In this document: positions 1 to 12,820 of the stretch, piece after piece
How the letters are laid out: each line of letters opens with the position of its first letter
Numbering within the stretch: the first letter of the stretch is position 1
NCBI RefSeq assembly: GCF_047675955.1
Contig: NW_027327443.1
Location: 62,001 to 126,000 of the forward strand
DNA: 64,000 nucleotides
Source of the DNA: Chlorocebus sabaeus
Lineage: Eukaryota > Chordata > Mammalia > Primates > Cercopithecidae
Direction of reading: 5' to 3'
The notes under the pieces: model-generated
Told to the model about the DNA's origin: nothing
Databases searched by the model: none
The model's input: only the letters and a program-made list of their open reading frames with translations
Translations under genes and position numbers: made by a program

Positions 1-3000
1 TAAAAACTGCAAAGAAGCTTTCTGAGAAACTGCTTTATGTTCTGTTAATTCATCTCACAGAATTACAGTTTACCCTCCAGCAGCCGTTCACTGAGCCTGT
101 TCTTGTGGAATTTGCAATGCGATATTGGAAGCCCATAGAGGGTTATGGCGAAAAAGGATATATCCTAAGATAAAAACCGAAAAGAAGCTTTCTGAGAAAC
201 TGCTTTATGTTCTGTTAATTCATCTCACAGAATTACAGTTTACCCTCCAGCAGCCGTTCACTGAGCCTGTTCTTGTGGAATTTGCAATGCGATATTGGAA
301 GCCCATAGAGGGTTATGGCGAAAAAGGATATATCCTAAGATAAAAACCGAAAAGAAGCTTTCTGAGAAAATGCATTGTGTCCTCTTAATTCATCTCACAG
401 AGTTACAGCTTTCCCCTCAAGAAGCCATTCACTAAGACTGTTCCTGTGGAATTTGCAAGGTGATAGTTGAAAGCCCATACAGGGCTACGGAGAAAATGGA
501 AATATGTTGCGTTAAATACTGGAAAGAATCTTTCTAGGAAACTGCTTTGTGTTCTCTTAATTCATCTCACAGAGTTACAGCTTTCCCCTCAAGAAGCCTT
601 TCGCTAAGACTGTTCATGTGGAATTTGCAAAGTGATATTTGGAATCCCATAGAGGACTATGGTGAAAAAGGAAATATCCTAAGGTAAAAACTGAAAAGTA
701 GGTTTCTGAGAAAATGTTTTGTGTTATGTTAATTCATCTTACAGAGTTACAGTTTTACCCTCAAGAAGCCTTTCTCTAAGACTGTTCTTCTGGAATTTGC
801 AAAGTGATATTTGGAAGCCCATAGTGGGCTTTGCTGTAAAAGGAAATATCCTAAGATAAAAAACGAAAAGAAGGTTTCTGAGAAACCGCTTTGTGTTCTG
901 TTAGTTCATCTCACAGAGTTACAGCTTTCCCATCGAGAATCCTTTCGCTAAGACTGTTCTTGTGGAATTTGCAAAAATTTTTGTAAGCTCATAGAGGGCT
1001 ATGCTGAAAAAGGAAATATCCTAAGATAAAAACTGAAAAGAAGCTTTCTGAGAAACTGCTTTGTGTTCTGATAATTCATCTCAGGGAGTTACGGCTTTCC
1101 CTTCAAGAAGTCTTTCACAAAGACTGTTCTTGTGTAATTTGCAAAGTGATATTTGGAAGGCCACAGAGGGCTATGTTGAAAAAGGAAAAATAGTAAGATT
1201 AAATCCGAAAAGAAACTTTTTGAGAAACTGCTTTGTGTTCTGATAATTCATCTCAGAGAGTTACAGATTTCCACTCAAGAGGCCGTTCACTAAGACTGTT
1301 CTTCTCAAATTTGAAAGTGATATTTAGAATCCCATAGAGGGCTATGGTGAAAAAGGAATTATTTTCCGTTAAAAACTGGAAAGACGCTTTCTGAGAAACT
1401 GCTTTGTGTTCTGTTAATTCATCTGACAGTGTTACAACATTTCCCTCTAAATGCCTTTCGCTAAGACTGTTCTTGTGGAATTTGCAAAGTGATATTTGGA
1501 AGCCCATAGTGGACTACAGTGAAAAAGGAAATGTCCTCAGATAAAAACTGGAAAGAAGCTTTCTGTGAAACTGCTTTGTGTTCTATTAATTCATCTCACT
1601 GTGTGACAGCTTTCCCCTCAAGAAGCCGTTCCCTAAGACTGTTCTTGTGTAATTTGCAACGTGATATTTGGAATCCCAGAGAGATATGGGGAAAACGGAA
1701 ATATCTTCCGTTAAAAACTGGAAAGAAGCTTTCTGAGGAACTGCTTTGTGTTCTGTTAATTCATCTCACAGAGTTACAGCTTTCCCTGAAAAAAATCCTT
1801 TCGCTAAGAGTGTTCTTGTGGAATTTGCAAAGTGATATTTGGAAGCCCGTACAAGGCTATGGTGAAAAAGGAAATATCTTCAGTTAAAAATTGGATAGAA
1901 GCTTTCTGAGAAATTGCTTTGTGTTCTCTTAATTCATCTCACAGAGTTACAGCTTTCCCCTCAAGAAGCCGTTCACTAGGACTATTCTTGTGAAATTTTC
2001 AAACTGATATTTGGAAACCCTTACAGAGATATGGTGAAAAAGGAAATATCTTCCGTTAAAAACTGGAAAGAAGCTTTCCGAGAAACTGCCGTGAGTTCTG
2101 TTCATACATCTCACCGAGTTACAGCTTTCCTCTCAAGAAACCTTTCTCTAAGGCTGTTCTTGTGGAATTTGCAAAGTGATATTTGGAAGCCCATAGTGGG
2201 CTATGGTGAAAAAGGAAAAATCTTCGGGTAAAAACTGGAAATAAGCTTTCTGAGAAACTGCTTTGTGTTCTGTTAATTCATCTCACAGAGTTACAACTTT
2301 CCCCTCAAGAAGCCGTTCACTAAGACTTTTCTTGTGGAATTTGCAAAGTGATATTTGGAGTCCCATTGAAGGCTATGGTGAAAAAGAAAACATCCTAAGA
2401 TAAAAACTGAAATGAAGCTTTCTGTGAAACTGCATTGTGTTCTGTAAATTCATCTCACAGAGTTAGAGATTTCCCCTCAAGAAGTCGTTCACTAAGACTG
2501 TTCTTGTGAAACTTGCAAAATGATATTTGGAAGCCCATAGAGGGCTATTGTGAAAATGGAAATATCCTAAGATAAAAACCGAAAAGAAACTGTCTGAGAA
2601 ACTGCTTTGTGTTGTGTTAGTTTATCTCACAGAGTTACAGCTTTCCCCTCAAGAAGTCGTTCACCAAGACTGTTCTTGTGAAATTTGCAAAGTGATATTT
2701 GGAAGCTCATAGAAGGCTATGGTGAAAATGAAAATATCTTCCGTTAAAAACTGGAAAGAAGCATTCTGAGAAACTGCCGTGTGTTCTGTTAATACATCTC
2801 ACCGAGTTACAGCTTTCCCCTCAAGAACCCTCTCGCTAAGACTGTTCTTGTGGAATTTGCAAAGTGATATTTGGAAGCCCTTAGAGGGCTATGGTTAAAA
2901 AGGAAATATCCACCGTTAAAAACTGGAAAGAAGATTGCTGAGAAACTGCTTTGTGTTCTGTTAATTCATCTCACAGAATTACAGCTTTTCCCTCAGAAGC

Positions 3001-3087
3001 CTTTCGCTAAGATTGTTCTTGTAGAACTTGCAAAGTGATATTTGGAAGCCCATATAGGGCTACGGTGAAAAAGGAAATATCCTCCGT
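1..3087. repeat. HOR unit, short form S, copy 1 (18 monomers)
   Basis: Counting the monomer starts from about 15 to 3105 gives 18 steps in 3087 bp. The first two monomers (1-170 and 171-340) are near-perfect tandem duplicates, both with the TTTATGTTCTG variant; the long form has only one. Up to about 1455 the unit follows the long form. From about 1455 to 1840 it has its own monomers (marked by GTGTGACAGC near 1609 and CCCTGAAAAAAATCC near 1786). From about 1843 it again matches the end of the long form (8489-9733). It may begin before the window. Confidence 0.9.
657..673 (-). promoter_or_regulatory. pJ-alpha-type box, one example of a motif in most monomers
   Basis: The plus strand reads CTATGGTGAAAAAGGAA, whose complement fits the pJ-alpha consensus TTCCTTTTYCACCRTAG recalled from the literature. 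The same 17 bp, intact or with one or two changes, sits at the equivalent position of most monomers in the window. This makes them A-type monomers. A-type monomers carry this motif in place of the CENP-B box, and no exact CENP-B core was seen. Its function here is not shown by sequence. Confidence 0.75.
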
Positions 3088-6000
3088 TAAAAACTGCAAA
3101 GAAGCTTTCTGAGAAACTGCTTTATGTTCTGGTAATTCATCTCACAGAATTACAGTTTACCCTCCAGCAGCCGTTCACTGAGCCTGTTCTTGTGGAATTT
3201 GCAATGCGATATTGGAAGCCCATAGAGGGTTATGGCAAAAAAGGATATATCCTAAGATAAAACCGAAAAGAAGCTTTCTGAGAAAATGCATTGTGTCCTC
3301 TTAATTCATCTCACAGAGTTACAGCTTTCCCCTCAAGAAGCCATTCACTAAGACTGTTCCTGTGGAATTTGCAAGGTGATAGTTGAAAGCCCATACAGGG
3401 CTACGGAGAAAATGGAAATATGTTGCGTTAAATACTGGAAAGAATCTTTCTAGGAAACTGCTTTGTGTTCTCTTAATTCATCTCACGGAGTTACAGCTTT
3501 CCCCTCAAGAAGCCTTTCGCTAAGACTGTTCATGTGGAATTTGCAAAGTGATATTTGGAATCCCATAGAGGACTATGGTGAAAAAGGAAATATCCTAAGG
3601 TAAAAACTGAAAAGTAGGTTTCTGAGAAAATGTTTTGTGTTATGTTAATTCATCTTACAGAGTTACAGTTTTACCCTCAAGAAGCCTTTCTCTAAGACTG
3701 TTCTTCTGGAATTTGCAAAGTGATATTTGGAAGCCCATAGTGGGCTTTGCTGTAAAAGGAAATATCCTAAGATAAAAAACGAAAAGAAGGTTTCTGAGAA
3801 ACCGCTTTGTGTTCTGTTAGTTCATCTCACAGAGTTACAGCTTTCCCATCGAGAATCCTTTCGCTAAGACTGTTCTTGTGGAATTTGCAAATATTTTTGG
3901 AAGCTCATAGAGGGCTATGCTGAAAAAGGAAATATCCTAAGATAAAAACTGAAAAGAAGCTTTCTGAGAAACTGCTTTGTGTTCTGTTAATTCATCTCAG
4001 GGAGTTACGGCTTTCCCTTCAAGAAGTCTTTCACAAAGACTGTTCTTGTGTAATTTGCAAAGTGATTTTTGGAAGGCCACAGAGGGCTATGTTGAAAAAG
4101 GAAAAATAGTAAGATTAAATCCGAAAAGAAACTGCTTTGTGTTCTGATAATTCATCTCAGAGAGTTACAGATTTCCACTCAAGAGGCCGTTCACTAAGAC
4201 TGTTCTTCTCAAATTTGAAAGTGATATTTAGAATCCCATAGAGGGCTATGGTGAAAAAGGAATTATTTTCCGTTAAAAACTGGAAAGACGCTTTCTGAGA
4301 AACTGCTTTGTGTTCTGTTAATTCATCTGACAGAGTTACAACATTTCCCTCAGGAAGCCTTTCGCTAAGGCTGTTGTTGTCGAATGTGCAAAGTGATATT
4401 TGGAAGCCCATAGAGGACTATGGTGAAAAAGGAAATATCTTGAGTTAAAAAGCGGAAAGAATCTTTCTGAGAAACTCCCTTTTGTTCTGTTAATTCACCT
4501 CACAGAGTTACAGCTTTCCCCTCAATAATTCTTTCGCTAAGACTGTTCTTGTGGAATTTGCAAAGTGAGATTTGGAAGCCCATAGAGGGCTATGGTGAAA
4601 AAGGAAATATCGTAAGATAAAAACTGAAAAGAAGCTTTCTGAGAAACTGCTTTGTGTTCTGTGAATTCATCTCACATAGTTACAACATTTCCCTCTAAAA
4701 CCCTTTCGCTAAGACTGTTCTTGTTGAATTTGCAAAGCGATATTTGGAAGCCCATAGAAGAATATGTTGAAAAAGGAAATATCTTCCGTTAGAAACTGAA
4801 AAGAAGCTTGTTGAAAAACTGCTTTGTGTTCTGTTAATTCATCTCACAGAGTTACAACTTTCCCCTCAGGAAATCTTTCGCTTACACTGTTCTTGTGAAA
4901 TTTGCAAAGTGATATTTGGAATCCCACAGAGGGCTATGGAATAATAGGAAATATCCTCCGTTAAAAACTGGAAAGAAGCTTTCTGAGAAACTGCTTTGTG
5001 TTGTGTTAGTTTATCTCACAGAGTTACAGCTTTCCCCTCAAGAAGTCGTTCACTAAGACTTTTCTTGTGGAATTTGCAAAGCGATATTTGGAAGCCCATA
5101 GAAGGCTATGGTGAAAATGGAAATATCCTAAGATAAAAACTGAAAAGAAGCTGTCTGAGAAACTGCTCTGTGTTGTGTTAGTTTATCTCACAGAGTTACT
5201 GCTTTCCCCTCAAGAAATCGTTCACTAAGACTGTTCTTGTGGAATTTGCAAAGTGATATTTGGAAACCCATAGAGGGCTATGTTGAAAAAGGAAACATCG
5301 TAAGATAAAAACTGAAAAGAAGCTTTGTGAGAAATTGCTTTGTGTTCTGTTAATTCGTCTCACAAAGTTACAGCTTTCCCCTCAAGAAGCCTTTCGCTAA
5401 GACTGTTCTTGGGGAATTTGCAAAGCGATATTTGGAAACCTATAGAGGGCTAAGGTGAAAAAGGAAATATCTTCCGTTAAAAACTGGAAAGAAGATTTCT
5501 GAGAAACTGCTTTGTGTTCTGTTAATGCATCTCACAGGGTTACAGCTTTCCCCTCCAGACACCTTTCGCTAACACTGTTCTTGTGGAATTTGCAAAGTGA
5601 TATTTGGAAGCCCAGAGAGAACTATGGTGAAAAAGGAAATACCTTCAGTTAAAAAATGAAAAGAAGCTTTCCGAGAAACTGCTTTGTGTTCTGTTAATTC
5701 ATCTCCAAGAGTTACAGCATTCCCCTCCAGACACCTTTCGCTAACACTGTAATTGTGAAATTTGCAAAGTGATATTTGGAAGCCCAGAGAGAATTATGGT
5801 GAAAAAGGAAATACCTTCAGTTTAAAAATGAAAAGAAGCTTTCCGAGAAACTGCTTTGTGTTCTGTTAATTCATCTCAAAGAGTTACAGCTTTCCCCTCA
5901 GGAAGCCTTCCACTAAGACTGTTTTTGAGGAATTTCCAAAGTGATATGTGGAAGCCCATAGAAGGCTATTGTGAAAACGGAAATATCCTAAGATACTAAC

Positions 6001-9000
6001 CGAAAAGAAGCTGTCTAAAAAACTGCTTTGTGTTCTGTTAGTTCATCGCACAGAGCTACAGATTTCCTCTCAAGAAGACGTTCACTAAGACAGTTTTGTG
6101 AAATTTGGAAAGTGATATTTGGATACCCATAGTGGACTATGGTGAAAAAGGAAATATCTTCCGTTAAAAACTGGAAAGAACCATTCTGAGAAAATGCGGT
6201 GTGTTCTGTTAGTACATATGACCGAGTTACAGCTTTCCTCTCAAGAAGCCTTTCGCTAAGACTGTTCTTGTGGGATTTCCAAAGTGATATTTGGAAGCCC
6301 ATAGAGGGCTATAGTGAAAAAGGAATTATCTTCAGTTAAATACTGGAAAGAAGCTTTCTGAGAGACTGCTTTGTGTTCTGTTAATTCATCTCACAGAGTT
6401 ACAGCTTCCCCCTCAAGAAACCTTTCGCTAAGACTGTTCTTGTGGAATTTTCAAAGTGATATTTGGAAGCCCATAGAGGACTATGGTGAAAAACGAAACA
6501 TCTTCCGTTAAAAACTGGAAAGAAGATTTGTGAGAAACTGCTTTTTATTCTGTTAATTCATCTCACAGAGTTACAGATTTCCCCTCCAGAAGCCTTTCGC
6601 TAAGACTGTTCTAGTGGAATTTGCAAAGTGATATTTGGAAGCCCATGGAGGGCTATGGTGAAAAGGGTAATAACTTCCGTTAAGAACTGGAAAGAAGCTT
6701 TCTAAGAAACTGCCGTGTGTTCTGTTAATACATCTCACCGAGTTACAGCTCTACCCTCAAGAAGCCTTTCTATAAAAATGTTCTTGTGGAATTTGCAATG
6801 TGATACTTGGAAGCCCATAGAGGGCTATTTTGAAAATGGAAATACCCTAAGATAAAAACCGAAAAGAAGCTGTCAGAGAAACTGCTTTGTGTTGTGTTAG
6901 TTCATCTCACTGTGTTACAGCTTTCCCCTCAAGAAGCCCTTCACTAAGACTGTTCTTGTGAAATTTGCAAACTGATATTTGTAATCCCTTAGAGAGCTAT
7001 GGTGAAAAAGGAAATATATTCCCTTAAAAACTGGAAATAAGCTTTCTGAGAAACTGCCATGTGTTCTCTTAATGCACCTCACCGAGTTACAGCTTTCCCC
7101 TCAAGAAGACTTTCGCTAAGACTGTTGTTGTGGGATTTGCAAAGTGATATTTGGAAGTCCATAGACGTCTATTGTGAAAAAGGAAATTTCTTCCGTTAAA
7201 AACTGGAAAGAAGATTTCTGAGAAATTGCTATTTGTTCTGTTAATTCATCTCACAGAGTTACAGCTTCTCCTCCAGAAGCCTTTCGCTAAGACTGTTCTT
7301 GTGGAATTTGCAAAGTGATATTTGGAAGCCCATAGAAGGCTATTTTGAAAAAGGAATTATCCTAAGATAGAATCTGAAAATAAGCTTTCTGAAAATCTGC
7401 TTTGTGTTCTGTTAATTCATCTCACAGAGTTACAGCTTTCCCCTCAAAAAGGCTTTCGGTAAGCCTGTTCTTGTGTAATTTGCAATGTGATATTTTGAAG
7501 CCCATAGAAGGCTATGGTGAAAAAGGAAATATCTTCCGTTAAAAACTGGAAGGAATATTTCTGAGAAACTACTTTGTGTTCTGTTAATTCATCTCACAGA
7601 GTTACAGGTTTCCCCTCTAGAAGCCTTTCGGTAAGACTGTTTTTTGTTATTTCCAAAGTGATATTTGGAATCCCATAGAGGGTTATGGTGAAAAAGAAAT
7701 ATCTTCCGTTAAAAACTGGAAAGAAGCTTTCTAAGAAACTGCCGTGTGTTCTGGTTATACATCTCACCGAGATACTGCTTTCCTCTCAAATAGCCCTTCG
7801 CTGAGACTGTTCTTGTGGGATTTGCAAAGTGATATTTGGAAGCCCATAGAGTGCTGTGGTGAAAAGGAAATATCTTCAGTTAAAAACTTGAAAGAAACTT
7901 TCTGAGAAACTGCTTTGTGTTCTGTTAATTCATCTCACAGAGTTACAGCTTTCCCCTCAAGAAACGTTTCGCTAAGACTGTTCTTGTGGAATCTGCAAAG
8001 TCATGTTTGGAAGCACATATAGCTCTAAGGTGATAAAGGAAATTTCTTCCGTTAAAAACTGGAAAGAAGATTTCTGAGAAACTGCTTTGTGTTCTGTTAA
8101 TTTATCACACAGAGTTACAGCTTTCCTCTCCAGAAGCCTTTTGCAAGCCCTTAGAGGGCCATGTTGAAAAAGGAAATATCTTCCGTTAAAAACCGAAAAG
8201 AAGCTTTCTGAGAAACTTCTTTCTGTTTTGTTAGTTCATATCACAGAGTTACAGCTTTCCCCTCAAGAAGTCGTTCACTAAGACTATTCTTGTGAAATAT
8301 TCAAAGTGATATTTATAAAGCCATAGAGGGCTATGGTGAAAAAGGAAATATCCTAAGACAGAAACTGAAAAGAAGGTTTCTGAGAAACTGTTTTGTGTTC
8401 TGTTAATACATCTCACAGATTTACATCTTTTCCCTCAAGAAGCCTTTCGCGAAGACTGTTCTTGTGGAATATGTAAAGTGATATTTGGAAGCCCGTACAA
8501 GGCTATGGTGAAAAAGGAAATATCTTCAGTTAAAAATTGGATAGAAGCTTTCTGAGAAATTGCTTTGTGTTCTCTTAATTCATCTCACAGAGTTACAGCT
8601 TTCCCCTCAAGAAGCCGTTCACTAGGACTATTCTTGTGAAATTTTCAAACTGATATTTGGAAACCCTTACAGAGATATGGTGAAAAAGGAAATATCTTCC
8701 GTTAAAAACTGGAAAGAAGCTTTCTGAGAAACTGCCGTGAGTTCTGTTCATACATCTCACCGAGTTACAGCTTTCCTCTCAAGAAACCTTTCTCTAAGGC
8801 TCTTCTTGTGGAATTTGCAAAGTGATATTTGGAAGCCCATAGTGGGCTATGGTGAAAAAGGAAAAATCTTCGGGTAAAAACTGGAAATAAGCTTTCTGAG
8901 AAACTGCTTTGTGTTCTGTTAATTCATCTCACAGAGTTACAACTTTCCCCTCAAGAAGCCGTTCACTAAGACTTTTCTTGTGGAATTTGCAAAGTGATAT

Positions 9001-9733
9001 TTGGAGTCCCATTGAAGGCTATGGTGAAAAAGAAAACATCCTAAGATAAAAACTGAAATGAAGCTTTCTGTGAAACTGCATTGTGTTCTGTAAATTCATC
9101 TCACAGAGTTAGAGATTTCCCCTCAAGAAGTCGTTCACTAAGACTGTTCTTGTGAAACTTGCAAAATGATATTTGGAAGCCCATAGAGGGCTATTGTGAA
9201 AATGGAAATATCCTAAGATAAAAACCGAAAAGAAACTGTCTGAGAAACTGCTTTGTGTTGTGTTAGTTTATCTCACAGAGTTACAGCTTTCCCCTCAAGA
9301 AGTCGTTCACCAAGACTGTTCTTGTGAAATTTGCAAAGTGATATTTGGAAGCTCATAGAAGGCTATGGTGAAAATGAAAATATCTTCCGTTAAAAACTGG
9401 AAAGAAGCATTCTGAGAAACTGCCGTGTGTTCTGTTAATACATCTCACCGAGTTACAGCTTTCCCCTCAAGAACCCTCTCGCTAAGACTGTTCTTGTGGA
9501 ATTTGCAAAGTGATATTTGGAAGCCCTTAGAGGGCTATGGTTAAAAAGGAAATATCCACCGTTAAAAACTGGAAAGAAGATTGCTGAGAAACTGCTTTGT
9601 GTTCTGTTAATTCATCTCACAGAATTACAGCTTTTCCCTCAGAAGCCTTTCGCTAAGATTGTTCTTGTAGAACTTGCAAAGTGATATTTGGAAGCCCATA
9701 TAGGGCTATGGTGAAAAAGGAAATATCCTCCGT
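3088..9733. repeat. HOR unit, long form L, copy 1 (about 39 monomers)
   Basis: This 6646 bp unit recurs almost unchanged at 12821 and 19467. Length divided by monomer size gives about 39 monomers. Landmarks kept in every copy are a monomer shortened by two small internal deletions (8131-8150, where the 3' half of the monomer collapses to TTTTGCAAGCCC), a 12 bp deletion near 4126 relative to form S, and two consecutive monomers with CTCCAGACACCTTTCGC (near 5553 and 5724). Differences from copy 2 include T/C at about 3056 and several changes between 5140 and 5890. Confidence 0.9.
8040..8190. repeat. Internally deleted alpha monomer, diagnostic of form L
   Basis: The monomer goes from CAGAAGCCTT directly to TTGCAAGCCCTTAG at 8131-8154. 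It lacks about 24 bp between CCTT and TTGCAA and about 14 bp before AGCCC, leaving roughly 132 bp. Identical copies lie near 17874 and 24520, so the deletions came before the amplification of form L. It is a good marker for counting L units. Confidence 0.8.
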
Positions 9734-12700
9734 TAAAAACTGCAAAGAAGCTTTCTGAGAAACTGCTTTATGTTCTGTTAATTCATCTCACAGAATTACA
9801 GTTTACCCTCCAGCAGCCGTTCACTGAGCCTGTTCTTGTGGAATTTGCAATGCGATATTGGAAGCCCATAGAGGGTTATGGCGAAAAAGGATATATCCTA
9901 AGATAAAAACCGAAAAGAAGCTTTCTGAGAAACTGCTTTATGTTCTGTTAATTCATCTCACAGAATTACAGTTTACCCTCCAGCAGCCGTTCACTGAGCC
10001 TGTTCTTGTGGAATTTGCAATGCGATATTGGAAGCCCATAGAGGGTTATGGCGAAAAAGGATATATCCTAAGATAAAAACCGAAAAGAAGCTTTCTGAGA
10101 AAATGCATTGTGTCCTCTTAATTCATCTCACAGAGTTACAGCTTTCCCCTCAAGAAGCCATTCACTAAGACTGTTCCTGTGGAATTTGCAAGGTGATAGT
10201 TGAAAGCCCATACAGGGCTACGGAGAAAATGGAAATATGTTGCGTTAAATACTGGAAAGAATCTTTCTAGGAAACTGCTTTGTGTTCTCTTAATTCATCT
10301 CACAGAGTTACAGCTTTCCCCTCAAGAAGCCTTTCGCTAAGACTGTTCATGTGGAATTTGCAAAGTGATATTTGGAATCCCATAGAGGACTATGGTGAAA
10401 AAGGAAATATCCTAAGGTAAAAACTGAAAAGTAGGTTTCTGAGAAAATGTTTTGTGTTATGTTAATTCATCTTACAGAGTTACAGTTTTACCCTCAAGAA
10501 GCCTTTCTCTAAGACTGTTCTTCTGGAATTTGCAAAGTGATATTTGGAAGCCCATAGTGGGCTTTGCTGTAAAAGGAAATATCCTAAGATAAAAAACGAA
10601 AAGAAGGTTTCTGAGAAACCGCTTTGTGTTCTGTTAGTTCATCTCACAGAGTTACAGCTTTCCCATCGAGAATCCTTTCGCTAAGACTGTTCTTGTGGAA
10701 TTTGCAAAAATTTTTGTAAGCTCATAGAGGGCTATGCTGAAAAAGGAAATATCCTAAGATAAAAACTGAAAAGAAGCTTTCTGAGAAACTGCTTTGTGTT
10801 CTGATAATTCATCTCAGGGAGTTACGGCTTTCCCTTCAAGAAGTCTTTCACAAAGACTGTTCTTGTGTAATTTGCAAAGTGATATTTGGAAGGCCACAGA
10901 GGGCTATGTTGAAAAAGGAAAAATAGTAAGATTAAATCCGAAAAGAAACTTTTTGAGAAACTGCTTTGTGTTCTGATAATTCATCTCAGAGAGTTACAGA
11001 TTTCCACTCAAGAGGCCGTTCACTAAGACTGTTCTTCTCAAATTTGAAAGTGATATTTAGAATCCCATAGAGGGCTATGGTGAAAAAGGAATTATTTTCC
11101 GTTAAAAACTGGAAAGACGCTTTCTGAGAAACTGCTTTGTGTTCTGTTAATTCATCTGACAGTGTTACAACATTTCCCTCTAAATGCCTTTCGCTAAGAC
11201 TGTTCTTGTGGAATTTGCAAAGTGATATTTGGAAGCCCATAGTGGACTACAGTGAAAAAGGAAATGTCCTCAGATAAAAACTGGAAAGAAGCTTTCTGTG
11301 AAACTGCTTTGTGTTCTATTAATTCATCTCACTGTGTGACAGCTTTCCCCTCAAGAAGCCGTTCCCTAAGACTGTTCTTGTGTAATTTGCAACGTGATAT
11401 TTGGAATCCCAGAGAGATATGGGGAAAACGGAAATATCTTCCGTTAAAAACTGGAAAGAAGCTTTCTGAGGAACTGCTTTGTGTTCTGTTAATTCATCTC
11501 ACAGAGTTACAGCTTTCCCTGAAAAAAATCCTTTCGCTAAGAGTGTTCTTGTGGAATTTGCAAAGTGATATTTGGAAGCCCGTACAAGGCTATGGTGAAA
11601 AAGGAAATATCTTCAGTTAAAAATTGGATAGAAGCTTTCTGAGAAATTGCTTTGTGTTCTCTTAATTCATCTCACAGAGTTACAGCTTTCCCCTCAAGAA
11701 GCCGTTCACTAGGACTATTCTTGTGAAATTTTCAAACTGATATTTGGAAACCCTTACAGAGATATGGTGAAAAAGGAAATATCTTCCGTTAAAAACTGGA
11801 AAGAAGCTTTCCGAGAAACTGCCGTGAGTTCTGTTCATACATCTCACCGAGTTACAGCTTTCCTCTCAAGAAACCTTTCTCTAAGGCTGTTCTTGTGGAA
11901 TTTGCAAAGTGATATTTGGAAGCCCATAGTGGGCTATGGTGAAAAAGGAAAAATCTTCGGGTAAAAACTGGAAATAAGCTTTCTGAGAAACTGCTTTGTG
12001 TTCTGTTAATTCATCTCACAGAGTTACAACTTTCCCCTCAAGAAGCCGTTCACTAAGACTTTTCTTGTGGAATTTGCAAAGTGATATTTGGAGTCCCATT
12101 GAAGGCTATGGTGAAAAAGAAAACATCCTAAGATAAAAACTGAAATGAAGCTTTCTGTGAAACTGCATTGTGTTCTGTAAATTGATCTCACAGAGTTAGA
12201 GATTTCCCCTCAAGAAGTCGTTCACTAAGACTGTTCTTGTGAAACTTGCAAAATGATATTTGGAAGCCCATAGAGGGCTATTGTGAAAATGGAAATATCC
12301 TAAGATAAAAACCGAAAAGAAACTGTCTGAGAAACTGCTTTGTGTTGTGTTAGTTTATCTCACAGAGTTACAGCTTTCCCCTCAAGAAGTCGTTCACCAA
12401 GACTGTTCTTGTGAAATTTGCAAAGTGATATTTGGAAGCTCATAGAAGGCTATGGTGAAAATGAAAATATCTTCCGTTAAAAACTGGAAAGAAGCATTCT
12501 GAGAAACTGCCGTGTGTTCTGTTAATACATCTCACCGAGTTACAGCTTTCCCCTCAAGAACCCTCTCGCTAAGACTGTTCTTGTGGAATTTGCAAAGTGA
12601 TATTTGGAAGCCCTTAGAGGGCTATGGTTAAAAAGGAAATATCCACCGTTAAAAACTGGAAAGAAGATTGCTGAGAAACTGCTTTGTGTTCTGTTAATTC

Positions 12701-12820
12701 ATCTCACAGAATTACAGCTTTTCCCTCAGAAGCCTTTCGCTAAGATTGTTCTTGTAGAACTTGCAAAGTGATATTTGGAAGCCCATATAGGGCTACGGTG
12801 AAAAAGGAAATATCCTCCGT
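9734..12820. repeat. HOR unit, short form S, copy 2
   Basis: Its length is identical to copy 1 (3087 bp) and its sequence almost so. A difference seen by eye is ATTGATCTC near 12183 where copy 1 has ATTCATCTC near 2442. Like copy 1 it has the doubled first monomer (9734-10073) and the S-specific monomers around 11188-11573. It is followed directly by a long form, so S+L recurs as a 9733 bp composite of about 57 monomers. Confidence 0.9.

Noticed and set aside
125..343. Open frames of 60-122 codons in the alpha satellite (also 1061, 1519, 2031, 4157 minus, 6015 minus and their copies)
   Set aside because: They run through monomer junctions, repeat with the HOR period, have no domains, and translate the satellite itself (e.g. 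SLRLFLWNLQSDIWKP in many). Not genes.
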